From Rhizobium sp. SSA_523 (GTDB lineage: Bacteria > Pseudomonadota > Alphaproteobacteria > Rhizobiales > Rhizobiaceae), in assembly GCF_030435705.1 (NCBI RefSeq), contig NZ_CP129382.1, positions 1,860,001 through 1,924,000 of the forward strand: a DNA stretch of 64,000 bases, read 5' to 3'. The notes under the pieces were generated by a model that saw only the letters and a program-made list of their open reading frames with translations, had not been told where the DNA came from and made no database searches. Each line of letters starts with the position of its first letter. Position 1 is the stretch's first letter. This document shows, piece by piece, positions 44,446-53,657 of this stretch. Position numbers and translations under genes: made by a program.

Positions 44446-45510
44446 TCAGCAGCTCAGCCGCTTTTCTTCGCTTGCCACTTTGCCCAGAACCGGCTTCGAG
44501 GCCGTGGGATAGCGTTTCGACACCTCGCGCAGCGTGGCGCAGGCGGTTTCGCGATTGTCGAGGGCGGCCAGCGACATTCCGAGCTTCAACAGCATTTCCG
44601 GAGCCTTGGGCGAGGTGCTGAAAGTCTGATGCGCATTCAGGAAGGTGCGGGCGGCATCATTATACTTTCCCTGGGAATATTGCGCCTCGCCCAGCCAGAA
44701 ATTGGCATCGGCCGCGCGCGCGCTCTTCGGGAAGGCCTGCAGGTAACGGGTGAATTCCGATTCGGCGACCTTGTAATCGCCCGACAGGACATGGTCATAG
44801 GCAGCGCGATAGGCATCGCTCTCGCTTCCGAGCGACGCCGTCTGCTGCGGATCGGAGGCCGGCGCAGCGCCGGTATCGACGCCGGGAAGACTGGCCGAGC
44901 CGTTGCGCGCGCCGCGATTGATATCCGCGCCGACCGGCTGGCCGCTCTTGTCCACCTCCAGCGAACCAAGCGTGGTTTCGCCCGGTGCGGTCTTCGATGC
45001 CGTCGGGCTGCGCGGCGCCGAAGATGGCGCAGCGCCGGCCGATGGTGGCGTCGCACTGGCTGACGGCGGTGTCGTGCCGGCTGCGGGCGTGTCCTGAATG
45101 ATCAGGCCGACCTCATCGCTAGTGTTTTTTTTTGAGCCGGCTGCCGGCGCGGCAGCGACTGCGGGAGCAGACGAGCCGCCCGATCCGCTTTTCTCCAGTT
45201 CCTGGAAGCGAAATTCGTTGTCCTCCTGCGTCTTTCGCATGTTCTCCTGGATCTGGAGAAGCTGGAAGCTCATATCTTCCAGACGGCCGGTCAGCTGGCG
45301 AACCTGCTCCTCCAGCTGCTGGATACGCACCGCATCGGCGGAGCTCTGGGCCATGATCACCGGCGCCTGGGCCTGCGCAACGGGGCGCTCCCTGCCCTGG
45401 AACACATCCTGGAGGGTGAAGGCCGAAGCGGGCGCGATCGTGCCGCCGAGGCAAAGGCTGCCCAGAGCGGTGGCGAGGACGAGTTTCTTCATGATCTTCG
45501 ATCTGCTCAT
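44446..45510 (-). CDS. cpoB: Cell division coordinator CpoB (Tol-Pal YbgF)
   Basis: 354 aa periplasmic protein linking Tol-Pal constriction with peptidoglycan synthesis. Signal peptide (KLVLATALGSLCLGGTIAPA), an N-terminal coiled coil for trimerisation (DAVRIQQLEEQVRQLTGRLE), a long low-complexity Ala/Ser/Pro linker, and a C-terminal TPR domain (YRAAYDHVLSGDYKVAESEF; AANFWLGEAQYSQGKYNDA-like repeats). A run of nine A in the coding strand (45125-45133, codons for Lys-Lys-Asn) lies at the coil-linker border. Start 45510 has AAGGGAG upstream; ATG 45492 is an alternative. Confidence 0.9.
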   Translation of the reverse strand: MSRSKIMKKLVLATALGSLCLGGTIAPASAFTLQDVFQGRERPVAQAQAPVIMAQSSADAVRIQQLEEQVRQLTGRLEDMSFQLLQIQENMRKTQEDNEFRFQELEKSGSGGSSAPAVAAAPAAGSKKNTSDEVGLIIQDTPAAGTTPPSASATPPSAGAAPSSAPRSPTASKTAPGETTLGSLEVDKSGQPVGADINRGARNGSASLPGVDTGAAPASDPQQTASLGSESDAYRAAYDHVLSGDYKVAESEFTRYLQAFPKSARAADANFWLGEAQYSQGKYNDAARTFLNAHQTFSTSPKAPEMLLKLGMSLAALDNRETACATLREVSKRYPTASKPVLGKVASEEKRLSC

Positions 45511-45598
45511 CGTAAAGGCTGCTCCCTTGACAGCGCAGACAGACGGATTTCATCGGTATTGGCATTACACCAACACGGGCATTCTGGGGAGAATATGG

Positions 45599-45633
45599 CG
45601 GTTTCGGCCAAATTCGACATTTGACCGAAACCG
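45599..45633. other. Inverted repeat in the pal-cpoB gap
   Basis: CGGTTTCGG (45599-45607) / CCGAAACCG (45625-45633), perfect 9-bp arms, 17-nt loop, between the pal stop and the cpoB start. No T-run. It may be an mRNA hairpin that sets relative levels of Pal and CpoB, or a protein site. Confidence 0.4.
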
Positions 45634-45680
45634 GATCACCTCATCCGGCGACAGCGGCAAGCTGCGCCGGCATGCGCGGA

Positions 45681-46223
45681 TCAGGAACCGGCACCGCCCA
45701 GAACGGTGACAGCGCGACGGTTCTGCGACCAGCACGAGATATCGTCGCACACGGCCACCGGACGTTCCTTGCCGTAGGAAATGGTGCGCATGCGATTGGC
45801 CGGCACACCGCGCGAGGCCAGGTAGTCACGCGTTGCGGCTGCACGGCGGGCGCCGAGCGCCAGGTTGTATTCGCGCGTGCCGCGCTCATCCGCATGGCCT
45901 TCGATGGTGATGGCATAGTTCGGATAGCGCATCAGCCACTGGGCCTGGCGGGCCAGCGTCTGCTGGGCGTCGGCGCGGATCGAGGTCGAATCGGTATCGA
46001 AGAAGATACGGTCGCCGACATTCACGGTGAAGTCCTGCGAGGAACCCGGCGTTGCCGCACCGGCGCCGCCGCCGGCACCCAGGCCGAGTTCGCCGGCGCT
46101 GTTCGGCATGTTCTTCTTGTTGGCGCAACCTGCCAGGGCCAGAGCGACGGTCATTGCGATGACGGCCGGATTGCGTGCCAGGGTCTGCATGCGGCTCATT
46201 GCCGGGATATGGGTACGGCTCAT
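45681..46223 (-). CDS. pal: Peptidoglycan-associated lipoprotein Pal
   Basis: 180 aa. Lipobox in ALALAGC (Cys about residue 33), then a flexible Gly/Ala linker and the OmpA-like peptidoglycan-binding domain: RIFFDTDSTSIRADAQQTLA, ITIEGHADERGTREYNLALG and RRAAATRDYLASRGV, with Asp and Arg residues that hold diaminopimelate. Anchors the outer membrane to the wall and binds TolB. ATG 46223 follows AAGGAG; ATGs at 46199 and 46190 are in frame. The gap to tolB (46224-46408) contains CCCTCTT / AAGAGGG arms at 46304 and 46339. Confidence 0.94.
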   Translation of the reverse strand: MSRTHIPAMSRMQTLARNPAVIAMTVALALAGCANKKNMPNSAGELGLGAGGGAGAATPGSSQDFTVNVGDRIFFDTDSTSIRADAQQTLARQAQWLMRYPNYAITIEGHADERGTREYNLALGARRAAATRDYLASRGVPANRMRTISYGKERPVAVCDDISCWSQNRRAVTVLGGAGS

Positions 46224-46408
46224 CGCCGGTCTCTCCTTGATCAGAAAATGGGAAGCGTCGTCGGATGCTTTAGCGTTGCCGGACTGTAATCTTTCCTGGT
46301 TAACCCTCTTCCAACCAATATGGTTAATACTCCGTTAAAAGAGGGCAGTTATGCCGCATTTTCAGGTGATTGCGGCAGTAACGTGGCGAACGGCGCCGTC
46401 GGCAGCCG

Positions 46409-47719
46409 CTATTCCAGCAGCGGCGACCAGGCCGGGTCGGATGCATAGGCCGGCGTTTTGATCGCCTGCTCGTTGTAACCGGTGAGATCGATGGAGAAGA
46501 GCTGCGGGCCGCCGGAGCCGGCCGGCTGGCGGAAGAACATCAGCACGCGGCCGTTCGGCGCCCAGGTCGGACCCTCGTTGTGGAAGCCGCTGGTCAGGAT
46601 GCGCTCGCCCGAGCCGTCGGGCTTCATGACGCCGATGGAGAACTTGCCGCCTGATTGCTTGGTGAAGGCGATCAGGTCACCGCGCGGCGACCAGACCGGC
46701 GTCGAATAGGAGCCGTCGCCGAAGGAGATGCGGGTCTGGCCCGTGCCGTTGGCGGCCATCACGTAGAGCTGCTGGCGCCCGCCGCGATCGCTTTCGAAGA
46801 CGATCCGCTGGCCATCGGGAGAATAGGAGGGCGAGGTATCGATGGCTGCCGTATTGGTCAGCCGGGTCGTGGTGCGCGACCTCAGATCCATGGTGTAGAT
46901 ATTGGCATTGCCGTCCTGCTGGAGGCTCATGATCACCTTCTGGCCATCGGGCGAGAAGCGCGGGGCGAAAGTCATGCCGGGAAAATTGCCGACGACTTCG
47001 CGCTGCCCGGTTTCCAGCTGCAGCAGGTAGACGCGCGGCTGCTGGCCTTCAAAGGACATGTAGGTGACTTCCTGCCGGTTCGGCGAGAAGCGCGGCGTCA
47101 GCACGATGTTCTTGGCATCGGTCAGCGTGCGGACGTTGAAGCCGTCCTGGTCCATGATCGCAAGCTGACGCTGGCGGGCATTCTTGGGCCCGTTCTCGGA
47201 AACGAAGACGACCCGCGTATCGAAATAGCCCTTCTCGCCGGTGATGCGCTCGTAAATGGCATCGGCGATGATATGCGCGACGCGGCGCCAGTTTTCCGGC
47301 TGGGTGAAGAATTGCTGGCCCGTCATCTGCTGGCCGCCGAATGTATCCCAGAGACGGAATTCCGCCCGCAGGCGGCCATCGCCCTCACGCGTCACGCGGC
47401 CGGTGACGAGCGCCTGGGCATTGATGGCCTTCCAGTCCTCGAAACGCGGCATCTGGTCAGGATTGGCGATCTTCTCGATGAAGGCCGCCTTGTTGACCGG
47501 CGCAAACAGGCCGGAGCGCTGAAGATCGGCGGCAATGACGCTGGCAACCTGTGCACCGAGATCGCCCTGCGACTGGAAATCGGTGACGGCGATGGGCAAG
47601 GGCTCCACATTGCCCTTGTTGATGTTGATTTCTACCAGCGCATGCGCAGGCGCCGCGAACATGACGGTCATCCCTGCCAGGGCGATCATCATTCGGATCA
47701 GCGAGCGTTTGATCATCAT
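46409..47719 (-). CDS. tolB: Tol-Pal system beta-propeller protein TolB
   Basis: 436 aa periplasmic protein. Signal peptide ([18 protein letters not shown]), N-terminal TolB domain ([20 protein letters not shown]), then a six-bladed propeller with repeated blade motifs such as [48 protein letters not shown] and [14 protein letters not shown]. It binds Pal and TolA. ATG 47719 is preceded by AAAGG; the reading frame extends further upstream, into the spacer and the tolA end, without family similarity. Downstream of tolA, 55 bp apart. Confidence 0.94.
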   Translation of the reverse strand: MMIKRSLIRMMIALAGMTVMFAAPAHALVEININKGNVEPLPIAVTDFQSQGDLGAQVASVIAADLQRSGLFAPVNKAAFIEKIANPDQMPRFEDWKAINAQALVTGRVTREGDGRLRAEFRLWDTFGGQQMTGQQFFTQPENWRRVAHIIADAIYERITGEKGYFDTRVVFVSENGPKNARQRQLAIMDQDGFNVRTLTDAKNIVLTPRFSPNRQEVTYMSFEGQQPRVYLLQLETGQREVVGNFPGMTFAPRFSPDGQKVIMSLQQDGNANIYTMDLRSRTTTRLTNTAAIDTSPSYSPDGQRIVFESDRGGRQQLYVMAANGTGQTRISFGDGSYSTPVWSPRGDLIAFTKQSGGKFSIGVMKPDGSGERILTSGFHNEGPTWAPNGRVLMFFRQPAGSGGPQLFSIDLTGYNEQAIKTPAYASDPAWSPLLE

Positions 47720-47774
47720 TAAATGCCTTTCAGCTTGAGCGCGTGGCGCGACGAAGGGGCTTCGCGAACGCGCT

Positions 47775-48893
47775 TCACAGGAGTTCGCTGGGGTCGAAGT
47801 TGACGACAACTTCGCTCCAGGCGTCGTATTTGTCCGCCGGAAGGTTCCGGAACGGCGATGACTTCATGACCGCGCGACGCGCACCGCCTGAAAGCACCCG
47901 GCGTGCCGATTCCGAACCGCCGGTCGCCGTCACTTCGGGCTCGCCGACGATCGCGCCGGCCTGGTCCAGCTTGATCTTGACCTGGATGCGCACATCGGTG
48001 GCATCGGCCATGCCGGGAATGATCGACCAGTTGTTCTGGATCTGGCCGCGCAATGCGTCGATTTCGCTCTGGGAGAGCTTGTCGCCGCCCGTCGTCTTCT
48101 TGCCGCCGAGCGCTGCCGTTTCGGTCGAGCGCTTGGCACCGCCGCCGGATGCATCCTGCTTGTTCAGCAGGGCTGCGATCTGGTCGGCATTGAAATTGCT
48201 GTCCTTGGACGAGGTGGATTTCGCCGTTTCCTGCTTCTTGTCCGCCACCTTCTTGTCGGGCGTCTTTTCGGCAGGCTTCTGCTCCGGCTTCTGCTCGACA
48301 GGCTTCTCCGCCGGCTTGGCTTCCTGCGGCTTGGGCGGCTCCGGACGGCTGGCCGGCACCGGCGCTGCGTCCGGCAGGGGAATGGCATCGCTCTGCTGCG
48401 GCTGGGGCTTCGTCTCCGGCTGCGGCTCAGGCGTCGGCTTGGGCGGCGTGACCTCCGGCTTCGGCTGCGGCAGCGCGGCGATTTCCTGCGGCTTCGGCGC
48501 CGTCTCTTCCTTGACGATCTCCTTGACCTGGTTGTTCTCGGTGGTCGGATCCGGCAGCGGCTTCTCGGTCTTTTCCGGCGCGGCCGCGGTTTCCGTTTCC
48601 ACCGGTTTTGAAACCGGCGTCGGGGGGTTTTTCAGATCGATCTGATTGTCGCCGACATTCTCGGCGTTTTCCACGATATCGGGACGATTGGTCGGCTTGG
48701 GCGCGGCCTTCTCGGCCATCGGCGCCTTCTTGTCGCCCTGCTGAATCTGGGTGATCGATTCCACCGGAACGATGTCGACGGGCAGGGCCTCGACATCGGC
48801 AACCTCGAACGAAGCCGGCGCGCCCAAAGAAAGGAGCGCCCAGCTCAGCACCAGGGTGTGCATTACCAGCGATGTGCCAAGGCCAGCTTTCAT
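47775..48893 (-). CDS. tolA: TolA, energy-transducing protein of the Tol-Pal system
   Basis: 372 aa. One N-terminal membrane helix ([18 protein letters not shown]), a long Pro/Glu/Lys-rich periplasmic arm (about residues 50-235, with runs such as [19 protein letters not shown]) and a C-terminal domain (about 270-372) with [20 protein letters not shown] and [20 protein letters not shown] typical of the TolA/TonB C-terminal fold. It spans the periplasm to reach TolB/Pal, driven by TolQR. The arm is proline-rich rather than the Ala-rich helix of E. coli. Confidence 0.92.
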   Translation of the reverse strand: MKAGLGTSLVMHTLVLSWALLSLGAPASFEVADVEALPVDIVPVESITQIQQGDKKAPMAEKAAPKPTNRPDIVENAENVGDNQIDLKNPPTPVSKPVETETAAAPEKTEKPLPDPTTENNQVKEIVKEETAPKPQEIAALPQPKPEVTPPKPTPEPQPETKPQPQQSDAIPLPDAAPVPASRPEPPKPQEAKPAEKPVEQKPEQKPAEKTPDKKVADKKQETAKSTSSKDSNFNADQIAALLNKQDASGGGAKRSTETAALGGKKTTGGDKLSQSEIDALRGQIQNNWSIIPGMADATDVRIQVKIKLDQAGAIVGEPEVTATGGSESARRVLSGGARRAVMKSSPFRNLPADKYDAWSEVVVNFDPSELL

Positions 48894-48902
48894 CGCAACC
48901 TG

Positions 48903-49358
48903 TTACTTGTCCGTTTCCTGCAGCGTCACAAGACCAATGTTCTTGAACCCGGCAGCCGAAATGCGCGCCATGACTTTCATGACCACGCCATAGGCGGCCG
49001 CGGTGTCGCCGCGTACATAAATGCGCTCGTTATAGCCGGTCGTGGCAATCGCCTCGAGCTTCGGCACCACTTCATCAAGCGCGATGGGAGTTTCCTGCAG
49101 GTAGATTTCACCTGTCGGATTGACCGAAACCGTGATCGGCTGCGTGTCGGAATTCATGGCTTTCGCCTGTGTCTGCGGCAGATCGATGGGCACGCCCACC
49201 GTCATCATCGGCGCCGCCACCATGAAGATGATGAGCAGCACGAGCATGACGTCGACGAGCGGCGTGACGTTGATTTCGCTGATGGTGCCGCCACGACGGC
49301 CGCCCCTTCGCCTCCTGCCGCCGCCGGACGCCTTGGATCCTCCTGCAGACATACCCAT
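48903..49358 (-). CDS. tolR: TolR, proton-motor subunit of the Tol-Pal system
   Basis: 151 aa ExbD/TolR protein. Ser/Gly/Arg-rich cytoplasmic start, then EINVTPLVDVMLVLLIIFMV with the membrane Asp (about residue 34) that carries protons, and a periplasmic domain ending in AGFKNIGLVTLQE. ATG 49358 (MGMSAGGSKA) is preceded by AGGAG; the open frame upstream runs into tolQ and is not real. Lies 25 bp after tolQ and 9 bp before tolA. Confidence 0.95.
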   Translation of the reverse strand: MGMSAGGSKASGGGRRRRGGRRGGTISEINVTPLVDVMLVLLIIFMVAAPMMTVGVPIDLPQTQAKAMNSDTQPITVSVNPTGEIYLQETPIALDEVVPKLEAIATTGYNERIYVRGDTAAAYGVVMKVMARISAAGFKNIGLVTLQETDK

Positions 49359-49383
49359 GGTGCGATCTCCTGTGCCGGACGGC

Positions 49384-50103
49384 TTACTGCGCAGCCTGGC
49401 GAGGCTGCAGTTTTTCGTCGATCTGGCGGGACAGAATGGCGGAGAATTCGTCGGCGAAGCCTTCCATGCGCGAAGACAGCTTGCCGGCCTCGCCCATGAA
49501 TTTGTTATAGGCCATGACGGCGGGAATAGCGGCAACGAGGCCGATGGCCGTTGCCAGAAGCGCTTCGGCAATACCGGGCGCCACGACGGCGAGATTGGTG
49601 GATTTCGAACCGGCGATCGCCTGGAACGAGGTCATGATACCGACCACGGTGCCGAACAGGCCGATGAACGGACCGGCCGAACCGATGGTGGCGAGCGAGG
49701 GCAGACGCGCCTCGTAATGTTCCGCCTCGCGCGAAATCGTCACATCCATCGCCCGGTCAATGCGCATCTGCAGACCGATCGGCGAACGCGCGCCGCGCTC
49801 GAAGCTCTTCTTCCATTCGCGCATGGCAGCCACGAAGATCGCGGCAAGGCCGGTATTCTGACGCTCGGCCAGCGTGCGATACAGTTCCTCAAGCGACTGG
49901 CCGGACCAGAACACCTGTTCGAACTGGTCGAACTGGCGCTTGGCGCGGGCAAAGCTCATATATTTGTCGATGACGATGGCCCAGGTCCAGACCGAGGCTC
50001 CGAGCAATCCGATCATGACGAGCTTGACGATCAAGCCAGCCTGCAAGAAAAGAGACCACAGGCTCACCGAACCTGCCGCAGCCGCCAAATCAGCGTGTTC
50101 CAT
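49384..50103 (-). CDS. tolQ: TolQ, proton-motor subunit of the Tol-Pal system
   Basis: 239 aa MotA/TolQ/ExbB protein with three membrane helices: LFLQAGLIVKLVMIGLLGAS, GSAGPFIGLFGTVVGIMTSF and APGIAEALLATAIGLVAAIP, the last two carrying the conserved small/Thr residues of the channel. With TolR it forms the proton-driven motor. The first gene of tolQRAB, preceded by a 381-bp non-coding region, so the main promoter of the operon is probably there. Confidence 0.96.
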   Translation of the reverse strand: MEHADLAAAAGSVSLWSLFLQAGLIVKLVMIGLLGASVWTWAIVIDKYMSFARAKRQFDQFEQVFWSGQSLEELYRTLAERQNTGLAAIFVAAMREWKKSFERGARSPIGLQMRIDRAMDVTISREAEHYEARLPSLATIGSAGPFIGLFGTVVGIMTSFQAIAGSKSTNLAVVAPGIAEALLATAIGLVAAIPAVMAYNKFMGEAGKLSSRMEGFADEFSAILSRQIDEKLQPRQAAQ

Positions 50104-50484
50104 CTACCACCATCCCCGAATCCAAATACCCGGTACGCAACCAATACGGACCGGTTCGCCAGCTCTCATCTCGAAGACGCGACTCTGCGCATAAATGTCC
50201 GTTTGCCTGAAGTTTCTGCCTGCCTTCTGACGTTTAAATTTGGTCAAAGGAAGGCGTGCATTGCACAAACGCCACGGGGTTTAGTAAGACCTTATTATGG
50301 TTAAAAATGTATTACCGGCGGCACCGAATGCGCAGGCCATCCGGCAAATATTGCAGAGTTGAAACTTCGGCCGCTGCTTTGCGCGCAAAGACCCATCACG
50401 CCTTCGCGCGGGACTTGGTGAGATGCGCCACAGTCATCGTCCGACTGTGCCGAGCCGAAGGACAGTGCAGCGCCGCGGGCGATA
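50104..50484. other. Intergenic region upstream of tolQ
   Basis: 381 bp between ybgC and tolQ. It is AT-richer near 50225-50350 (GTTTAAATTTGGT, GGTTAAAAATGTATT), which fits a promoter for tolQ. A GGCGT-GCATTGCACAA-ACGCC symmetry occurs at 50252-50272. No gene or RNA recognised. Its length suggests that ybgC and tolQ are not always co-transcribed here. Confidence 0.35.
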
Positions 50485-50949
50485 TCAGCCGGACCCGTCT
50501 CTGACCTGATCGGTCAGGAAGGACGAAGCGATGCTCTCCGGCAGGCGGCGCGGCCGTCCGTGCCGGTTGATGACGGCGATGATCACGCGTGCCGCAATCA
50601 GGCGCGTCTCGCCCCGGCGGATCTCCTGCACCAGGATCATCTTCGCGCCGCCGGCCTTTTCCGTTCTCGTCACGATCGTCAGGATGTCGTCCATACGGGC
50701 CGGCGCCTTGAAATCGATCTCCATGCGATGCACGACGAAGACCAGTCCCTCCTCGTCGACGCCCAGAAGCGCGCTCTGTTCGCAGCCGAGGCAGCGCAGA
50801 TAATCGGTCCGGCCGCGTTCCAGAAAATGCAGGTAGCGGGCGTGATAGACGAGACCGGAGAAATCGGTGTCTTCGTAATAGACGCGCTGAACGAGCCGGT
50901 GACCGCCATCGACGAGTTCACCGGACAAGAGGACGGGATGTTCCGACAT
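50485..50949 (-). CDS. ybgC: Tol-Pal associated acyl-CoA thioesterase YbgC
   Basis: 154 aa hotdog-fold thioesterase. The active-site block RVYYEDTDFSGLVYHARYLH (about residues 20-39) contains the conserved Asp of the 4-hydroxybenzoyl-CoA thioesterase type; FLERGRTDYLRCLG follows. It acts on acyl-CoA or acyl-ACP and is usually the first gene of tol operons. ATG 50949 has AGGTGAG upstream; GTG 50964 and ATG 50958 are also in frame. Here a large gap separates it from tolQ. Confidence 0.92.
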   Translation of the reverse strand: MSEHPVLLSGELVDGGHRLVQRVYYEDTDFSGLVYHARYLHFLERGRTDYLRCLGCEQSALLGVDEEGLVFVVHRMEIDFKAPARMDDILTIVTRTEKAGGAKMILVQEIRRGETRLIAARVIIAVINRHGRPRRLPESIASSFLTDQVRDGSG

Positions 50950-51063
50950 GGCTTGCATTCTCACCTGATGACAGCTGCGCTAGTAGTTCAATCAACGCTC
51001 CTGTCATACTGGCGGCTGCAAGCGTTGCAAGCCTTGCCGGCTGCGGAAAGAAAAATGCCCCGG

Positions 51064-51282
51064 CTATCCCTTCTTGTGCACTTCCGACGCGCTTTTCAGC
51101 ACCCGATCGCCATCCTCTTGCTTGATCAGATAAGCGGGCTCCTTGCTGTCGGCCTTGCGCTTGATCTCCTTGCCCTTGATCTTGCGGGTCACGTCATGGG
51201 TGAAGGTCTCGGCGACCTTGCCCTCCCCCTCGCCGCGGCCCCAGCTCCAGGTCACTTCGTCGCCCTTTTTCACCTTGGTCAT
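51064..51282 (-). CDS. HVA1 family (DUF2945) TUDOR-like small protein
   Basis: 72 aa. VKKGDEVTWSWGRGEGEGKV, ETFTHDVTRKIKGKEIKRKA and PAYLIKQEDGDRVLKSASEV fit the HVA1/DUF2945 TUDOR domain, first named from a fungal hypervirulence protein and common in bacteria, of unknown binding partner. Cytoplasmic, strongly basic and acidic mixed. ATG 51282 has GAGGAG at good spacing; the long open frame upstream is not real protein. It stands between ybgC and the NUDIX gene on the same strand, inside the ruv-tol cluster. Confidence 0.85.
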   Translation of the reverse strand: MTKVKKGDEVTWSWGRGEGEGKVAETFTHDVTRKIKGKEIKRKADSKEPAYLIKQEDGDRVLKSASEVHKKG

Positions 51283-51328
51283 GCGCTTTCTCCTCGCTCG
51301 TGCGTCTCGATCGGACAACGACAGGAGG

Positions 51329-51859
51329 CTAAGCGGGTTCCGTCCGGATCGGCGGCTTGCCGTCGAGGTCGCGATCGTCCCAGACGAGGTGACGCGGCAG
51401 ATCAGGCAGGTTCTCGATCTCCGCGGCAATGAAATAGGGTGGGATGTCGAGCGCGGTGAGCGCTTGCCGCGTCGCCGCCACCCATTTGAATTCCAGCTCG
51501 CTGTCGCCGTCCTGCACCGTGTGGATGATGCCCTGCGGCGCAAAGGGAAAGCTATCCGGCAGCTGCATCAGGTAATAAAGGCCGAGCTCGTGCCAGTCGC
51601 GCCCTTCATAGTGGAAGAAATTCTCCACCATCCAGAGGAGCCGGCCGACCTCGACCGTAACGCCGAGCTCCTCCATCATTTCCCGATCCAGCGTCTCTTG
51701 CGATGTCTCGCCGATCTCCGCCCCGCCGCCGGGAAAGGTCCAGAAGGCTTCGTGGGTGGCGCGATGCACCAGGACATGGCCATGGCGAAAACCGAGGCCG
51801 GCAATCCGCATCTGGAATGTCCGCCGGCGCTTGGTCTTGATGCGGATACGGGTTCCCAT
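51329..51859 (-). CDS. NUDIX hydrolase
   Basis: 176 aa. Complete Nudix box G-5x-E-7x-R-E-2x-E-E-x-G in GGAEIGETSQETLDREMMEE (about residues 44-63) for Mg-dependent cleavage of a nucleoside diphosphate linked to another moiety. FWTFPGGG precedes it. Substrate unknown. ATG 51859 (MGTRIRIKTK) is used; a GTG at 51895 is possible. It starts 49 bp after ruvB on the same strand and may be co-transcribed with ruvB. Confidence 0.87.
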   Translation of the reverse strand: MGTRIRIKTKRRRTFQMRIAGLGFRHGHVLVHRATHEAFWTFPGGGAEIGETSQETLDREMMEELGVTVEVGRLLWMVENFFHYEGRDWHELGLYYLMQLPDSFPFAPQGIIHTVQDGDSELEFKWVAATRQALTALDIPPYFIAAEIENLPDLPRHLVWDDRDLDGKPPIRTEPA

Positions 51860-51907
51860 CAGCGTGTTCTCGTCTTTCGATTTGCCGGGAGGCACGAGGA
51901 CGAGGCG

Positions 51908-52948
51908 TCACTCATCCCCGTTGAACAGGCGAAATTGCGCCGCCTCCAGCTCCTTTGGCGGCTGCAGCCCAAGATGTTTCCATGCCGTCGCCGTCAGCAC
52001 CCGGCCGCGCGGCGTGCGCTGGATGAAGCCCTGCTGGATCATGTAGGGCTCGATGATATCCTCGATCGCATCGCGCGGCTCCGAAAGACCGGCTGCAATG
52101 GTCTCGATCCCCACCGGGCCGCCGCCGAAATTGACCGCGATCATGCTGAGATAGCGCTTGTCCAGCTGGTCGAGCCCGGCATGGTCCACATGCAGGCGGG
52201 TCAGCGCCTCGTCGGCAATCTCCTTCGTCACGGCCGGCGCCCGCGCCACCTCGGCAAAGTCGCGCACCCGGCGCAGCAGCCGCCCGGCAATGCGCGGCGT
52301 GCCACGGGCGCGCCTCGCGATTTCCCGCGCACCCTCCTCCGTCATGCCGAGGCCCATCAGCCGCGCGCCGCGGCGCACGATAAGGTCGAGCTCTTCCACC
52401 GTGTAGAAATTGAGGCGGACCGGAATGCCGAAACGGTCGCGCAGCGGCGTCGTCAGAAGGCCAAGGCGGGTGGTGGCCGCGACCAGGGTGAATTTCGACA
52501 GGTCGATCTTGACCGAACGGGCCGCCGGCCCTTCGCCGATGATGAGATCGAGCTGGAAATCCTCCATGGCCGGATAGAGGATTTCCTCGACCGCCGGGTT
52601 GAGGCGGTGGATCTCGTCGATGAAGAGCACGTCACGCTCCTCGAGCTGTGTCAGGAGCGCGGCCAGATCGCCGGCCTTGGCGATCACCGGCCCCGAGGTC
52701 GAGCGGAAATTGACGCCGAGTTCCTTGGCCATGATCTGGGCCAGCGTCGTCTTGCCAAGTCCGGGCGGCCCGACGAAGAGAACATGATCCAGTGCCTCGC
52801 CGCGCCCTTTCGCCGCCTCGATGAAGACCTTGAGATTGGCGCGCGCCTCCGCCTGGCCGGTAAACTCGTCCAGCGTCTGCGGCCGCAGCGCCGCGTCCAG
52901 ATCTTCGCCCTTCTTTTCCGGCGAGAGAATGGGATTGGGTAAGGTCAT
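51908..52948 (-). CDS. ruvB: Holliday junction branch-migration helicase RuvB
   Basis: 346 aa AAA+ motor of the RuvAB complex. [20 protein letters not shown] at the start, Walker [13 protein letters not shown] (about residue 58), Walker [30 protein letters not shown] (sensor/arginine region), and the winged-helix end [19 protein letters not shown]. Its ATG overlaps the stop of the vapC-like toxin gene by 4 bp (ATGA), so its translation is coupled to the toxin-antitoxin genes rather than to ruvA, which lies 710 bp upstream. Confidence 0.96.
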   Translation of the reverse strand: MTLPNPILSPEKKGEDLDAALRPQTLDEFTGQAEARANLKVFIEAAKGRGEALDHVLFVGPPGLGKTTLAQIMAKELGVNFRSTSGPVIAKAGDLAALLTQLEERDVLFIDEIHRLNPAVEEILYPAMEDFQLDLIIGEGPAARSVKIDLSKFTLVAATTRLGLLTTPLRDRFGIPVRLNFYTVEELDLIVRRGARLMGLGMTEEGAREIARRARGTPRIAGRLLRRVRDFAEVARAPAVTKEIADEALTRLHVDHAGLDQLDKRYLSMIAVNFGGGPVGIETIAAGLSEPRDAIEDIIEPYMIQQGFIQRTPRGRVLTATAWKHLGLQPPKELEAAQFRLFNGDE

Positions 52949-53343
52949 GCGAGCAATTCCATGCCGGGGACACGCTCCGCGGCTTTCTTATCCAGCGTCA
53001 TGGTGGTCCGGCATCCTAGCTCCCGGTTCTTGAGAGCGATATAAATATCGGCGAACTCCTCGGTCGAACGTTCCATTTCGTCGAGGGCCAGTTCGATCAC
53101 GTTTTCGTCTTCCATGACAAGATTGTCGGAATCAAGAAGCCCTGACAGGATCAACTTCAGCTCCTCCCGCGACATCTTGAGACGCCGGCGCGCGGTCCAG
53201 ATGAATTCGAGCAGGACCGCACCATTGATGAAGCCCGGCTCCTCCGGCGTCAGGCGCCTCACCCATTCGGTGGCGAGCCTGGACTGCGTATCGTCATCCT
53301 GACAGACCAGCCGCAGAAGGATATTGGTGTCGATCCCGATCAT
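52945..53343 (-). CDS. PIN-domain toxin, VapC family
   Basis: 132 aa probable RNase. [17 protein letters not shown] has the first PIN Asp (residue 5), [18 protein letters not shown] the conserved Glu (about 45), and [13 protein letters not shown] with TMTLDKKA the later acidic residues. Typical VapC toxins cleave tRNA-fMet or rRNA when not held by VapB. Overlaps vapB (start 53343, vapB stop 53340-53342) and ruvB (its stop 52945-52947). The PIN set is intact, so it is probably active. Confidence 0.87.
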   Translation of the reverse strand: MIGIDTNILLRLVCQDDDTQSRLATEWVRRLTPEEPGFINGAVLLEFIWTARRRLKMSREELKLILSGLLDSDNLVMEDENVIELALDEMERSTEEFADIYIALKNRELGCRTTMTLDKKAAERVPGMELLA

Positions 53344-53600
53344 TCGCGCCGCATCACATGCTCGGAGACCGCTTCGCCTATGGCATCGTCTATGTCCTCG
53401 AGGCCAAGGGAGGCCATACCTGGCCGGTGCAAGATGCCGGCCAGATCGCTCAGGCTCTTGTTCTTCGCCTTGAGGCTTACTTTGCCGTCCTGAACAACAT
53501 AGCGGATCCTGTCACCCGGCTTCAGCTTCAGCAAGTCCCGGATCTCGGCGGGCACGGTTGTCTGTCCCTTGGAGGTCATCGTTCCATAGAAAACATTCAT
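53340..53600 (-). CDS. AbrB/SpoVT-like antitoxin, VapB type
   Basis: 86 aa. N-terminal swapped-hairpin DNA-binding domain GTMTSKGQTTVPAEIRDLLK with LKPGDRIRYVVQDGKVSLKA, and a C-terminal tail (LAGILHRPGMASLGLEDID) expected to wrap and block the toxin. ATG 53600 has an excellent AAGGAGGTG Shine-Dalgarno; ATG 53609 is less likely. A 7-bp inverted repeat directly upstream (53612-53635) overlaps this ribosome binding site and is a natural autorepression site. First gene of vapB-vapC-ruvB. Confidence 0.88.
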   Translation of the reverse strand: MNVFYGTMTSKGQTTVPAEIRDLLKLKPGDRIRYVVQDGKVSLKAKNKSLSDLAGILHRPGMASLGLEDIDDAIGEAVSEHVMRRE

Positions 53601-53611
53601 TGCAGGCACCT

Positions 53612-53635
53612 CCTTACTTTTCGAGTCTAGTAAGG
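53612..53635. promoter_or_regulatory. Candidate VapB operator overlapping the vapB ribosome binding site
   Basis: CCTTACT (53612-53618) and AGTAAGG (53629-53635), perfect arms with a 10-bp spacer, between the ruvA stop and the vapB start. The left arm covers the AAGGAGG sequence in front of vapB. AbrB-type antitoxins bind such symmetric sites to control their own operon, so this could also control ruvB. Confidence 0.55.
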
Positions 53636-53657
53636 AAATTACCGATGCGCAAGGACA

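Noticed and set aside
46304..46345. CCCTCTT / AAGAGGG arms after tolB as terminator
   Set aside because: The loop is 28 nt and no T-run follows on the minus strand; too weak to call.
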